DNA of 64,000 nucleotides from JBKPCD01 sp046727175 (GCA_046727175.1 JBKPCD010000037.1:1-64000), one strand, 5' to 3'. Shown: positions 50,998 to 60,111, counted from the first letter of the stretch. The notes: generated by a model not told the origin, from the sequence alone. Numbers and translations: made by a program.

Positions 50998-52869
50998 ATG
51001 CACCTCAGCACCCTTGGCCATCCGACCGATGTTGCCACACCCGAACCGCCGGTTACCCGCAGCCGGCGGCGCGAGGAGATTCCCGATCGCTACAAATGGA
51101 ACCTCGACGACATCTTCACCACCTGGGAAGAATGGGAGAGCGCCTACCAGCGGCTGAGCACGGGAATCGATCGATACGCCGCACTGAAGGGCACGCTCGC
51201 GCAAGGGGCCCAACGTCTGCTCGAGGCCTTCAAGCTCTCGGAAGAGCTGGGGCAGCTCGCGTATCGCGTCTGGTACTTTCCGTCGTTGCGATACGACGAA
51301 GATCAACGCGACAACACGGTCAACGCAAAACGGCAGCGGGTGCAGATCCTGTTCGCGCGCTGGAAGCAGGCCGAGTCCTGGTTCAACCCCGAGCTGCTGC
51401 AGATTCCGCTCGAGACGGTTCGTCGATGGATGGACGAATCGGAAGCGCTCGCGCTGTACCGCTTCGCGATCGAAGACCTGTATCGACAGCAGGAACACGT
51501 GCTGGACGAAGCCGGCGAGCGGCTGATGTCGCTCGCGAGCCGGCTCGCGGCATCGCCCAACGATGCGTATTGGGCGCTCTCGACCGCTGACGCGAAGTTC
51601 CCCACGATCACGCTGGCGAACGGCGACGAGGTGACGGTCTCGTACGGACAATATCGAGCGATCCTCGCCACGCGTCGCGAGCAGGCTGATCGCGCCGCCG
51701 CATTCAAAGCGCTGCACGACGTCTATCAGGTCAACCTGAACACCCACGCGACGCTCTACAACGGCGTCTGCCAGCGCGACTGGTTCCAGGCACGCGCGCG
51801 CGGCTACAAATCGACGCTCGAAGCAGCGCTGCACGGCAACAACATCCCCACGTCGGTCGTCGAGAACCTGATAACGACGACTCGCGCCGGCGTCGAGCCG
51901 CTGCACCGATACCATCGCCTCCGCCGCAAGGTGCTGGGCCTCTCCTCGTACCACGTCTACGACTTCTCCATCCCGATCGTCACATTCGAGAAGAAGTACT
52001 TGTACGACGATGTGCTCGACTGGATCGTGACGTCGCTGGAGCCGCTCGGGGCCGATTATCAAACGCGCATGCGCGAGGGATTCTCAGGGCGCTGGATCGA
52101 CGTGTACGAGAACGACGGGAAGCGCTCGGGCGCCTATTCAGCGCCCGTGTACGGGACGCATCCGTACATGCTGCTCAACTATACCGACACGCTCGACGAC
52201 ATGTTCACGCTCGCGCACGAGATGGGGCACTCGATGCACACCATCCTCTCGCACGAGACGCAGCCGTTCGTATACTCGAACTACACGATCTTCGTTGCCG
52301 AAGTGCCGTCGACGCTCAGCGAAGCGCTGCTGCTCGAGTACATGCTGAAGCGATCGACGGATCCTGCCGAGCGGATCGTGCTGCTGCAGCATGCCATCGA
52401 CAACATCACGGGCACCTTCTACACGCAGGTGCTCTTTGCCGACTACGAGCTGCGCGCGCATCGACTGACGGAGCAGGATCAGCCCATCACCAGCGACATC
52501 CTCACGGAAATCTACACGGGGTTGCTCAGCGACTATTACGGCGACGCCCTGGACACGAATTCGCAGACCGGGATCACGTGGGCGCGGATCCCGCACTTCT
52601 TCAACTCGCCGTACTACGTCTACCAGTACGCGACGTGCTTCGCATCGGCCGCCCGGATCGCGCATGCGATCACGCACGGCAGCGACGCGGACAGGCGTGA
52701 TGCACGCGAGCGGTTCCTGACGTTGTTGCGGTCGGGAGGGAACGATTATCCGATGACGCAGCTTCAGAAAGCCGGGATCGATCTCCGCGAGCCGGACACA
52801 GTCCGGGCGATCGTCGATCAGCTGGACGATCTCGTCACGCGCCTCGAGCAGGAACTCGCGCGACTGTAG
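50998..52869 (+). CDS. pepF: Oligoendopeptidase F (M3 family)
   Basis: A 623-residue cytoplasmic metallopeptidase. The N-terminal oligopeptidase F domain starts at RYKWNLDDIFTTWEEWESAY. The catalytic M3 domain contains HEMGH (407-411; zinc ligands and Glu) in TLAHEMGHSMHTILSHETQP, and the downstream Glu in AEVPSTLSEALLLEYML, completing HExxH plus E. C-terminal PepF features are NSPYYVYQYATCFASAARIA and GGNDYPMTQLQKAGIDL. It degrades peptides of about 7-17 residues. No signal peptide. It follows the heptamer hairpin and stands alone. Confidence 0.95.
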   Translation: MHLSTLGHPTDVATPEPPVTRSRRREEIPDRYKWNLDDIFTTWEEWESAYQRLSTGIDRYAALKGTLAQGAQRLLEAFKLSEELGQLAYRVWYFPSLRYDEDQRDNTVNAKRQRVQILFARWKQAESWFNPELLQIPLETVRRWMDESEALALYRFAIEDLYRQQEHVLDEAGERLMSLASRLAASPNDAYWALSTADAKFPTITLANGDEVTVSYGQYRAILATRREQADRAAAFKALHDVYQVNLNTHATLYNGVCQRDWFQARARGYKSTLEAALHGNNIPTSVVENLITTTRAGVEPLHRYHRLRRKVLGLSSYHVYDFSIPIVTFEKKYLYDDVLDWIVTSLEPLGADYQTRMREGFSGRWIDVYENDGKRSGAYSAPVYGTHPYMLLNYTDTLDDMFTLAHEMGHSMHTILSHETQPFVYSNYTIFVAEVPSTLSEALLLEYMLKRSTDPAERIVLLQHAIDNITGTFYTQVLFADYELRAHRLTEQDQPITSDILTEIYTGLLSDYYGDALDTNSQTGITWARIPHFFNSPYYVYQYATCFASAARIAHAITHGSDADRRDARERFLTLLRSGGNDYPMTQLQKAGIDLREPDTVRAIVDQLDDLVTRLEQELARL

Positions 52870-52873
52870 CGAG

Positions 52874-53446
52874 TCATTTCACCTTCACGCCCTTGATCAC
52901 CACCGCTTGAATCGGCACGTCGTCCATGCCCTTCGCGACGCCTGTCGGCACGGCTGAGATGCGATCGACGACGTCCATGCCCGTCAGCACGCGGCCGAAA
53001 ACTGCGTAGCCGAAGTCCGCCGGCGTAAACCCTTGGTGATCGAGTTGGGCGTTGTCGCCGACGTTGATGTAGAACTGCGACGTCGCGCTCCGCAGCGCAC
53101 GCGTCCGGGCCATGGCGAGCGTCCCGCGCACGTTTCGGAGGCCATTCGTCGCTTCGTTCTGAATCGGCGCACGTGTGGGCTTCTCGTCGAGCGCTGCCGT
53201 AAAGCCGCCGCCCTGAATCACGAACCCGCGGACGACCCGGTGGAAGATCGTTCCGGTATAGAACCCTTCCAACGCGTACGAGAGAAAGTTCTCGACCGAC
53301 ACGGGCGCCTTATCCTTGAACAGCTCCACGGTGATGTCTCCCAGGCTCGTGGAGATGACGGCGACCTGGTTGCCAGGCGCCGGCGTGGCGGGTATCTGCG
53401 GGCTCGTCTGGCTGAAAGCGAGCAGGAGCTGAAGGATGCGAAACAT
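52874..53446 (-). CDS. Exported peptidyl-prolyl isomerase (cyclophilin type)
   Basis: The ATG at 53446 gives 190 residues; longer readings enter the purine-rich heptamer array. A short signal sequence (MFRILQLLLAFSQTSPQIPA) is followed by a cyclophilin fold: VAVISTSLGDITVELFKDKA, VENFLSYALEGFYTGTIFHR with the catalytic Arg in FHRVV, GFVIQGGGF, QNEATNGLRNVRGTLAMART, SQFYINVGDN and AVFGRVLTGMDVVDRI. It catalyses cis-trans isomerisation of prolyl bonds, probably in the periplasm. Convergent with the oligoendopeptidase gene, 4 bp apart. Confidence 0.93.
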   Translation of the reverse strand: MFRILQLLLAFSQTSPQIPATPAPGNQVAVISTSLGDITVELFKDKAPVSVENFLSYALEGFYTGTIFHRVVRGFVIQGGGFTAALDEKPTRAPIQNEATNGLRNVRGTLAMARTRALRSATSQFYINVGDNAQLDHQGFTPADFGYAVFGRVLTGMDVVDRISAVPTGVAKGMDDVPIQAVVIKGVKVK

Positions 53447-53520
53447 CGGGGGATTGTACTGCCTCGGTGTACGCCCTCGGACACCCGATGTTCGTGTCGC
53501 CCGCAACCGAACACTTAACC

Positions 53521-53584
53521 GAAAAAGGGAAAAGAAAAAAGAAAAAAGGGAAAAGGGAAAAGGGAGAAGGGGAGAAGGGAAAGG
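53521..53584. repeat. Purine-rich heptamer array (GGAAAAG type)
   Basis: Units ending in G at 53527, 53534, 53541, 53548, 53555, 53562 and 53569 keep an exact 7-bp step, then the phase slips once. All bases are purines on the plus strand. No reverse arm is obvious. It lies upstream of the cyclophilin start at 53446 and gives rise to spurious Phe/Pro-rich ORFs. Confidence 0.75.
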
Positions 53585-53798
53585 ATGGCGCACGATTCAA
53601 TTTGCCGGATCGAAAATCTTTCACGAGGGCCCACGTCGGCGTGCGGGCCCGTGCGCTACAATGGGACCGAAAAGTTCCGCCGCGAGCGTCAGGGAAACGG
53701 CAGTCATCGTCCGGCAGCGAAAGAGACAACCCCGGGTCCCACCGCGCGTTCTGTTGCGCGGTGGGGTGGAACGCGCAGGGTGCGCAGGGAGATTCGCG

Positions 53799-54143
53799 AT
53801 GGCGACAGAGCTCCGGGACGAGCAGAAGGAGCTTGCGGACTTCATCCGCGTCGGCTCGAAGCGCGGACCGCAATGCTTCGGCAGTTACTTCGACGACCAC
53901 GGTGGATCGTGCGCGCTCGGTGCGGTCTACGAGGGCGTCTATCACCTCCCGCGCGAGCACGGCAAGCTGATACCCGATCACCTCGAGCGGCTCTTTCGGT
54001 GCCTCGACGAGGTGACCAAGCGATGCCCACAGGGCTGCGGTAAGCGGCTGCCACTGGCGTCGATGATCGTTCACCTCAACGACGATCACCGGCTCACCCG
54101 CGAGCAGATCGCCGAGTGGCTCACTCAAGAGAGCAACGGATAG
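53799..54143 (+). CDS. Small cysteine-containing protein of unknown function
   Basis: The ATG at 53799 has agggaga upstream and gives 114 residues. The protein is cytoplasmic by lack of a signal. Cys residues sit in GPQCFGSYFDDHGGSCALGA and in RCLDEVTKRCPQGCGKRLPL, the latter followed by MIVHLNDDHRLTREQIAEWL. The Cys-x3-Cys and His pairs could bind zinc, but the spacing fits no zinc finger I know. I do not recognise the family. Neighbours (cyclophilin promoter region, DUF349 gene) give no functional clue. Confidence 0.7.
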   Translation: MATELRDEQKELADFIRVGSKRGPQCFGSYFDDHGGSCALGAVYEGVYHLPREHGKLIPDHLERLFRCLDEVTKRCPQGCGKRLPLASMIVHLNDDHRLTREQIAEWLTQESNG

Positions 54144-54144
54144 A

Positions 54145-54293
54145 GCAATTGTGAATTGCGAATTGTGAATTAAGCAGCAACTGGCCAATATCGACGCGTC
54201 GGACGACTTGAACCATGGCAAGGCAACCCAAATCGTCCGGACCGCCGGTTTGAGCGAGGCGCCTGTTGATTCACAACTCACGATTCGCAATTG
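54145..54293. repeat. Heptamer-array hairpin (TGAATTG type)
   Basis: Forward units GCAATTG, TGAATTG, CGAATTG and TGAATTA occupy 54145-54172. Reverse units GATTC, AACTC, GATTC and AATTG begin at 54268, 54275, 54282 and 54289, exactly 7 bp apart. The 95-bp loop contains an inner inverted pair CGGACGA/TCGTCCG. The element fills the gap between the cysteine-containing protein and the DUF349 gene. Confidence 0.82.
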
Positions 54294-54308
54294 AAGTAAG
54301 GCTTCTGC

Positions 54309-57245
54309 ATGTCCTTCCTCGATCGTTTCAAGCTACAACCCAAATGGAAGCACGCGGATCCGGCGGTGAGGGCGGCCGCGGTTGCCGAGGTTCCCGACGA
54401 TCCCGAACATCAGGCGACGCTGCTGGAGCTCGCCGCTGACGAGGACGTGCGCGTCCGACGCGCGGCGCTCGCTCGCATCGACGCCGTGGAAGATCTCGTG
54501 CGTTTCGCCGGGAGCGAGCGCGACGAGGATCTGCGGCGCGAGCTCGCCGAACGGCTCGTCGCGATTGCTATCCAGCCCGCCGATAGCGATGGCGCCGCTG
54601 CGCTGGCGCTCGAGGGCTTGAACGATCAGAAACAGTTCGCCGCAATCGTGAGGACCTCTCCGTTCGAGACGGTCCGCACGGCGGCGCTCGGCCGCATCCA
54701 TGACGCGAAGCTGCTGGGTGGTGTCGCGCGTCAGGCGGCGGATCCACAAACGGCGGCCGACGCCGTCGCGCGAATTGCCGACGCATCGGAGCTCGTCACG
54801 ATTGCGCTCAAGACCGATCACAAGGATGCCGGCATCGCGGCGCTCGAGCGAGCCGTCGACGCAAGCACGCCGACGGGTGACGAGCGCGCGACGCTGGACA
54901 AGATCGCCACGCGGGCGCAGAACAAGTCGGTCGCCAAACGCGCGCGAGCGATGCTGCAGGCCATGGACGAGGCGGAAGCCGCAAAACGCGCGGCGCTCGA
55001 GCAATGGCAGCAGCGCATCGCCGCCGTGATGGCGCGCGTCGACGCGCTCGCCGCCTCGCCGGCCACTCCGGATGCGCGGTTCCAGCTCGGCGACGCCGAC
55101 GCCGAATGGCGTCAGCTGGCCACCGAAGGCCGCTTCGAGGTCGACGCCGATACGCTCAACCGGTTCGGATCGCTCGTCGCGGCTGCGCACGCCGCAATCG
55201 ACGCTCATGAACGTCGCGAGGCAGAACGGCGCGCGGAGGAGGAACGTCAGGCTGCGATTCGCGCGTCGCGATTGGCGCTCTGCGAGCGAGTCGAGGCGCT
55301 GAGGGGCGACGATGCGCTCGATGAGGTGGAAAAGGCGCGGGCGGAATGGGAGGGTCTGCCGGCGCCGACTGAGCAGGCGCTTGCCGACGCCGAAGCCCAC
55401 GCGCGATTCGAGGACGCGTGCCGTCAAGCCATCGAACGTCATCGCAATCGTCAGGAGCTGCAGCGAATTCACGCTCGTCTGAGCGAGCTCGCCGAACAGG
55501 CCGAGGGACTCTCCAATCTCGAGGTGACACCCCAGGAGACGTGGAAGGCCGTGACTGCGGAGTGGACGACGCTGCTGCCCCAGGGCGACGAGCTCGATGC
55601 CGCGGTCGTCCAACGATTCACTGACGCCGAGGCGCGCGTGCGACAGCTGGAAGAGGACCGCAAGGCCGCCGTCGAGCGTGCGCTCCGGCAACATGTGCAG
55701 CGTCTCGAGCAGCTGATCGATCGCGTCCACAAGCGCGTTGCCGCTGAAGACCTGACGCTGCGCGAAGCGGATCGCGCCGTCCGCGAGCTGCGCGGTTCCA
55801 TCGAGGCGCCGCCGGCCGTGGACGAGCGCGAGCAGCACGCGATGGTCGATCGGCTCAAGGCCGCGCTGGCGGCGATCGCGCCGAGGCTCCACGAGCTTCG
55901 CGAGATGGATGAGTGGAAGCGGTTCGCAAACGCCGCGGTCCAGGAAGAACTGATCGCGAAAACCGAAGCGCTGCGGGCGAAGTATCACTTCGACACGCCC
56001 GAAGGACCAAAGACCGAGGACATCGAGAAGGCCGCGCACGAGCTGCATGAAATTCAGGAGCGGTGGAAGCAGGTCGCCGAAGCGCCGCGCGCGCAGGCGC
56101 AAGCACTCTGGCACCGGTATCGTCAGGCAGCCGATCCCATTCAGGCGAAGGCCCGTGAGTTCTTCGCGCAGCGCGCCGAGGAGCGAAAGGGCAATCTCGA
56201 TCGCAAGATGGCGCTGATCGAGCGGGCGGAGGCGCTCGCCGAATCGACCGACTGGATCAAGACCGCCGACGAGCTGAAGGCGCTGCAGCATGAATGGCAG
56301 CAGATTGGGCCGGTGCCGCGGCAGGAACTGCGCGCCACGTGGAAGCGCTTCCGCGACGCGTGCGATCGCTTTTTCACGAGACGCAACGCCGATCTCGCGC
56401 AGCGGAAGGAAACCTGGGCGACCAATCTCGCGAGGAAGGAAGCCTTGTGCGCGCGGGCCGAGCAGCTCGCGGCGTCACGCGACTGGGACCGCGGCGCGGC
56501 CGAGATTCGTCGCATGCAGGCGGAATGGAAAACGATTGGCCCCGTCCGCCGGAACAAATCGGAGGCGGTCTGGCAGCGATTCCGCACGGCCTGCGATACG
56601 TTCTTTGAACGCTACAAACGGCGCGATCAGATCGAGCTCGAAACGAAACAGGCCGATCGCGAAGCGCTCGTCACCGAGCTCGAATCGCTGAGCGCAGCGA
56701 CACCGAGCGACGGGACGGCGCCGTCGGCCCCGGACGATCTCCTCGATCGCGTGCGCTCGCTCCGCACCCGCTGGAACCAGACGACGCCCGTCGTCCGTCA
56801 GGGCGCCGATCCATTGAGCGCGCGCTTCGTCGAGGCGCTGGAGCGAACGATCGCGGCGTATCCCGACAAGTTCAAGGGCACGGAACTGGATGTCGACGCA
56901 GGCCGACAGAAAATGGAGAAGCTCTGCGCGCGCGTCGAAGGATTCGTCGCGGATGCTGCTGCGGCGCCGGCCGGTTCATCACAGGCGCTCGCCGACATGC
57001 TGCGTGAAGCACTGGCCGCGAATACGATCGGCGGTCGTGCCGGCGAGGAATCCAAGTGGCGCGCGATGGCCGAGGAGGTGCGCCAGGCGCAGAGCTCGTG
57101 GACGCGCCTCGGTCCCGTCCCCGGCAACGCCGGCCGCGAGCTCACCGATCGCTTCCATCGTGCGTGCAATCGTTTCTTCGAGCAGTATCGAAGGCGAGTG
57201 CCACCACAATCGCCGCAACGAGGGAAGCCAGTCGGGGCAAGGTGA
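54309..57245 (+). CDS. Large DUF349-repeat coiled-coil protein
   Basis: A 978-residue cytoplasmic protein. The first 170 residues have HEAT-like repeats (DPAVRAAAVAEVPDDPEHQA, DEDVRRAAL-like). A long charged coiled coil follows (about 200-540). Then come several DUF349 units, each a helical hairpin with the pattern L--EW--IGP-PR--L--RFR-A-D-FF: LQHEWQQIGPVPRQELRATW then KRFRDACDRFFTRR, and MQAEWKTIGPVRRNKSEAVW then QRFRTACDTFFERY. A last unit has AQSSWTRLGPVPGNAGRELT near the end. DUF349 proteins occur in many bacteria; their role is unclear. Not a membrane protein; no enzyme motif. Confidence 0.88.
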   Translation: MSFLDRFKLQPKWKHADPAVRAAAVAEVPDDPEHQATLLELAADEDVRVRRAALARIDAVEDLVRFAGSERDEDLRRELAERLVAIAIQPADSDGAAALALEGLNDQKQFAAIVRTSPFETVRTAALGRIHDAKLLGGVARQAADPQTAADAVARIADASELVTIALKTDHKDAGIAALERAVDASTPTGDERATLDKIATRAQNKSVAKRARAMLQAMDEAEAAKRAALEQWQQRIAAVMARVDALAASPATPDARFQLGDADAEWRQLATEGRFEVDADTLNRFGSLVAAAHAAIDAHERREAERRAEEERQAAIRASRLALCERVEALRGDDALDEVEKARAEWEGLPAPTEQALADAEAHARFEDACRQAIERHRNRQELQRIHARLSELAEQAEGLSNLEVTPQETWKAVTAEWTTLLPQGDELDAAVVQRFTDAEARVRQLEEDRKAAVERALRQHVQRLEQLIDRVHKRVAAEDLTLREADRAVRELRGSIEAPPAVDEREQHAMVDRLKAALAAIAPRLHELREMDEWKRFANAAVQEELIAKTEALRAKYHFDTPEGPKTEDIEKAAHELHEIQERWKQVAEAPRAQAQALWHRYRQAADPIQAKAREFFAQRAEERKGNLDRKMALIERAEALAESTDWIKTADELKALQHEWQQIGPVPRQELRATWKRFRDACDRFFTRRNADLAQRKETWATNLARKEALCARAEQLAASRDWDRGAAEIRRMQAEWKTIGPVRRNKSEAVWQRFRTACDTFFERYKRRDQIELETKQADREALVTELESLSAATPSDGTAPSAPDDLLDRVRSLRTRWNQTTPVVRQGADPLSARFVEALERTIAAYPDKFKGTELDVDAGRQKMEKLCARVEGFVADAAAAPAGSSQALADMLREALAANTIGGRAGEESKWRAMAEEVRQAQSSWTRLGPVPGNAGRELTDRFHRACNRFFEQYRRRVPPQSPQRGKPVGAR

Positions 57246-57252
57246 GCCGCGT

Positions 57253-57343
57253 CGGGATTCGGGGCTCGGAGTTCGGGGTTCGCTTGGTTCGGTCCGCGGC
57301 CTTCGAGGAACTAAGCGAATCCCGAACCCCGAATCCCGACCCC
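57253..57343. repeat. Heptamer-array hairpin (CGGGATT type)
   Basis: Forward heptamers begin at 57253, 57260, 57267 and 57274; reverse units CGAATCC/CGAACCC begin at 57316, 57323, 57330 and 57337. It separates the convergent DUF349 gene and amidohydrolase gene, so a terminator-like role is possible. The same unit recurs in metH (43298) and at 60598. Confidence 0.85.
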
Positions 57344-57348
57344 CGGCT

Positions 57349-59088
57349 TCACTGTCCTTTCTGATACACGATCTTCCCGCCCACAATCGTATAAACGACC
57401 TGCGCTGTCGGAATCTCGCGCCCGGACACTTCGAGGATGTTTTTCGACAACACGACGATGTCCGCGTACTTGCCGGGCTCAAGGGAGCCCTTCGAGGTTT
57501 CCTGGAACGCGGCGAACGCGGGGTTGATCGTGTACGAGCGCAGCGCCTCCATTCGGCTCATGCGCTGATCGGGGTAGAAGACCGTTCCGTCCGCCAGCAT
57601 CCGGGTGACGCTCGAGTAGTAACCGGCAATCGGATCCACGTCCTCGACGGGCGCGTCGGTGCCGTTGGTGACGACGGCGCCGCTTTTCATCAGTTTCTGC
57701 CAGACGTAGGCGCCTTCTTCCGCGCGTTTGGGTCCAAGCCTCGCGAGCACGTACGGCGCATCAGACGTGCAGTGCACGCCCTGCATTGACGCAATGACGC
57801 CCAGCTTGCCGAAGCGCGGGATGTCAGCGGCATTGAGGTGCTGCGCGTGCTCGACACGCCAGCGAAGATCTTTCTTGTCCGGATTTGCCTTGAACGCCTC
57901 CTCGAAGATGTTCAACGTCTCGCGGTTTGCGCGATCGCCGATCGCGTGGACGCACAGCTGATACCCATGCTGCATCGCCAGCTTCGCCGTCTCTCGAATC
58001 TCGTCGACCGGCGTCGTATTGAGCCCTGTGCTGTCCGGCTTGTCGGAGTACGGCTCGAGCAGCCACGCGCCACGGGATCCGAGCGCGCCGTCAATCGCGC
58101 GCTTGATCGCGCGGACCGTCAGATGGCCGCCGCCGTAGTCGAGCGTCCTGTATTGCGCCAGCCTGGGCGCTTCGGCCTGATTGCCCTCGCGGACCATCAC
58201 CCACAGGCGCACGCCCATCTTGCCTTCGTCGACCATCCGCTTCATCAGGTCGATCGTCGCGAACGACGATCCAGCGTCCTGGAAGCTCGTGATGCCCTTC
58301 GACAGCACCTCTCGATCCGCGAGCTCCAGCACCTTTCGCGCGCGCGCCGCTGCTTCCTCGGAGGTCGGTCGCGGCTCGCCCGTCCCCGCGCGAATCAAGC
58401 GCTGCGCCGTTTCGCGGAACATACCCACGGGCTCGCCGTTCGCGTCCTTCAGGATTTCCCCGCCTTCGGGGTTCGGCGTGCTGCGCGTGACCCCTGACAG
58501 CTCCATCGCTTTGGCGTTGGCATAGCTCGCGTGCCCGCTCGCGTGCGTCAGCACGACGGGGTTGTTCGGCGACACGCGGTCGAGAGACGCGTGCAAGGGA
58601 AAGCCCTCGACGTTCGGCGCCGGTTTCGTCTTCCATTTCTCCTGATGCCAGCCGCGCCCACGGATCCATTGACCCGGTTTCGCGGTCTTCACCGCCTGCT
58701 CGACCATCGCAACGATCTCGTCCCACGAGGTGACCTTCATCAGGTTCAGCTGGAGCTGGGCCTCGCCGACGCCCGTGAAGTGGCCGTGCCCCTCGATGAA
58801 TCCGGGCATGGCGAACCTGCCGTCCAAGTCAATGACCTTCGTGTTCGGTCCGATGCGGGGCCTGATTTCCGCCGCTGTGCCGAGCGCGGTGATCCGGTCG
58901 CCGGTGACAGCGATCACCTGCGCCTCGCCCGGCTTGTCGCTGACGGTCACGATGCGGCCGTTAGTGAGGACGAGGTCAGCCGGGGAGACGGGAGGCTGCG
59001 GCTGGGGAGTTCGGGCAACGACCACCGCGAGCCCAGCGGCGGAGAATAAAGACACGATCAAAGCAACGACGTTTCGATTCAGCGCCAT
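57349..59088 (-). CDS. Exported amidohydrolase (YtcJ-like, family 3)
   Basis: The ATG at 59088 (ggag upstream) gives 579 residues with a signal-anchor (NVVALIVSLFSAAGLAVVVA). The composite domain starts DLVLTNGRIVTVSDKPGEAQ. The metal site begins with FIEGHGHFTG (H101, H103), and later His in YQLCVHAIGDRANRETLNI and WRVEHAQHL. The final Asp is in VVTNGTDAPVEDVDPIAGYY, and the closing SLEPGKYADIVVLSKNILEV returns to the small domain. YtcJ-like enzymes hydrolyse amides or formamides; the substrate here is unknown. The second amidohydrolase gene lies upstream on the same strand, 44 bp away, but need not act on the same compound. Confidence 0.88.
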   Translation of the reverse strand: MALNRNVVALIVSLFSAAGLAVVVARTPQPQPPVSPADLVLTNGRIVTVSDKPGEAQVIAVTGDRITALGTAAEIRPRIGPNTKVIDLDGRFAMPGFIEGHGHFTGVGEAQLQLNLMKVTSWDEIVAMVEQAVKTAKPGQWIRGRGWHQEKWKTKPAPNVEGFPLHASLDRVSPNNPVVLTHASGHASYANAKAMELSGVTRSTPNPEGGEILKDANGEPVGMFRETAQRLIRAGTGEPRPTSEEAAARARKVLELADREVLSKGITSFQDAGSSFATIDLMKRMVDEGKMGVRLWVMVREGNQAEAPRLAQYRTLDYGGGHLTVRAIKRAIDGALGSRGAWLLEPYSDKPDSTGLNTTPVDEIRETAKLAMQHGYQLCVHAIGDRANRETLNIFEEAFKANPDKKDLRWRVEHAQHLNAADIPRFGKLGVIASMQGVHCTSDAPYVLARLGPKRAEEGAYVWQKLMKSGAVVTNGTDAPVEDVDPIAGYYSSVTRMLADGTVFYPDQRMSRMEALRSYTINPAFAAFQETSKGSLEPGKYADIVVLSKNILEVSGREIPTAQVVYTIVGGKIVYQKGQ

Positions 59089-59131
59089 GCGTCGCTCCGC
59101 CAATTGTCTTCTCCTTTCTCCCTTTCTCCTG

Positions 59132-60070
59132 TTATGTCTCTTCTCCCGTCTCGTGTTGCCCCTTCCCCGATTCTCGAACAGGAAACAACCTCTCGAAGTT
59201 TCCACCGATGATCTTGGCGCGAGTGTTCTCATCGAGGCCGATCGTCCTCAACGCCGCCTCCTGCGCCTCCCAGATCGGTCGCTGCCAACCACGAGGGAAG
59301 AACGACGAGTCGGTCCCGAACAGAAGTCGTTCGGATCCCGCGACGGCAAGCGCCTGCCGGAACACCCCGTCGAGCGTCAACCCGGGATAGTACTTGATCC
59401 AACCGTTCGAGCTGGACGTATCGAAGTGGATGGTCGGACACTGGTCCGCGGCCATGAGCGCCTCGCGAAAGAATCCAGCCCCGAAGTGCGGAACGATCAC
59501 CGGCACGCGCGGATGCCGCAACGCAATCGCAGCCACGGCGAGCGGATCGCCCAGACGGAGGTCGAAGGGCGATGGCAGTCCGAGCTTCTTTCGTACGCCG
59601 ACGGTCAAGACGCCGCAGTGCACGAACACCGCGGCGCGATGCGCATCGGCCGTCTGGAACACGGCTTCGACTCGCTCGTCTTCGAGGCGATATCGGTGCA
59701 TGGCCGGGAACAGCGCCACGACTCGCATGCGCTGTTCGCCGAGCGCGCGAGTCAGCCGCGCCGCTGCATCGGGTGCGAGCGGATTGAACATGAAGGCGCC
59801 AACGAACCGCGACGGATGCCGCGCGATTGCGATGGCGACGGACTCCTCGTCACCCGGAATGCTGGCAATCAGCGACGCACGACGCACCTGGTGCCGATCG
59901 AGCTCTGCGACCCACCGATCGGCGAGCGCTTCCGCCGCTCCCGGAGGTTCCCATCCGAGTTTTGCAGACACCGCTGCCGCCCGATCGGCCTGAGGCAACT
60001 CGGGAACGTCCTTCGTCAGGATCTCGAGGAACCGCGACGAGAAAAAGTGGCAATGGGCGTCGTTGAGCAT
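59132..60070 (-). CDS. Amidohydrolase-2 family (ACMSD-like) metal hydrolase
   Basis: The ATG at 60070 gives 312 residues (a GTG precedes it). No signal peptide. Metal ligands start with NDAHCHFFSSRFL. Barrel His are in AAVFVHCGVLTVG and PVIVPHFGAGFF, and the C-terminal Asp in LLFGTDSSFFPRGW. This is the arrangement of ACMSD-type decarboxylases and lactonases. The C-terminal codons overlap a pyrimidine-rich tract (59108-59160). It is probably co-transcribed with the YtcJ-like gene downstream. Confidence 0.85.
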   Translation of the reverse strand: MLNDAHCHFFSSRFLEILTKDVPELPQADRAAAVSAKLGWEPPGAAEALADRWVAELDRHQVRRASLIASIPGDEESVAIAIARHPSRFVGAFMFNPLAPDAAARLTRALGEQRMRVVALFPAMHRYRLEDERVEAVFQTADAHRAAVFVHCGVLTVGVRKKLGLPSPFDLRLGDPLAVAAIALRHPRVPVIVPHFGAGFFREALMAADQCPTIHFDTSSSNGWIKYYPGLTLDGVFRQALAVAGSERLLFGTDSSFFPRGWQRPIWEAQEAALRTIGLDENTRAKIIGGNFERLFPVRESGKGQHETGEET

Positions 60071-60076
60071 CACGCC

Positions 60077-60111
60077 ATTGTAGATTGATGCTTGCTGATT
60101 GTAGAGTGCGC
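60077..60111. repeat. Five phased heptamers (ATTGTAG type)
   Basis: ATTGTAG, ATTGATG, CTTGCTG, ATTGTAG and AGTGCGC follow each other without gaps from 60077 to 60111, in the short divergent spacer before the phosphodiesterase start at 60135. No reverse arm is evident. Confidence 0.65.

Noticed and set aside
50806..52062. Long N-terminal extension of the iron-permease-like frame
   Set aside because: It runs antisense through pepF and across the heptamer array; the conserved protein begins at 50805.
54333..56291. A 652-codon open frame on the minus strand opposite the DUF349 gene
   Set aside because: It is a shadow produced by high third-position GC of the true gene; no signal, domain or start context supports it.
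59108..59160. Pyrimidine-rich CTTTCTCC tract considered as another heptamer array
   Set aside because: Phase changes between 7 and 8 within few units and it overlaps codons of the amidohydrolase end; too irregular to call.
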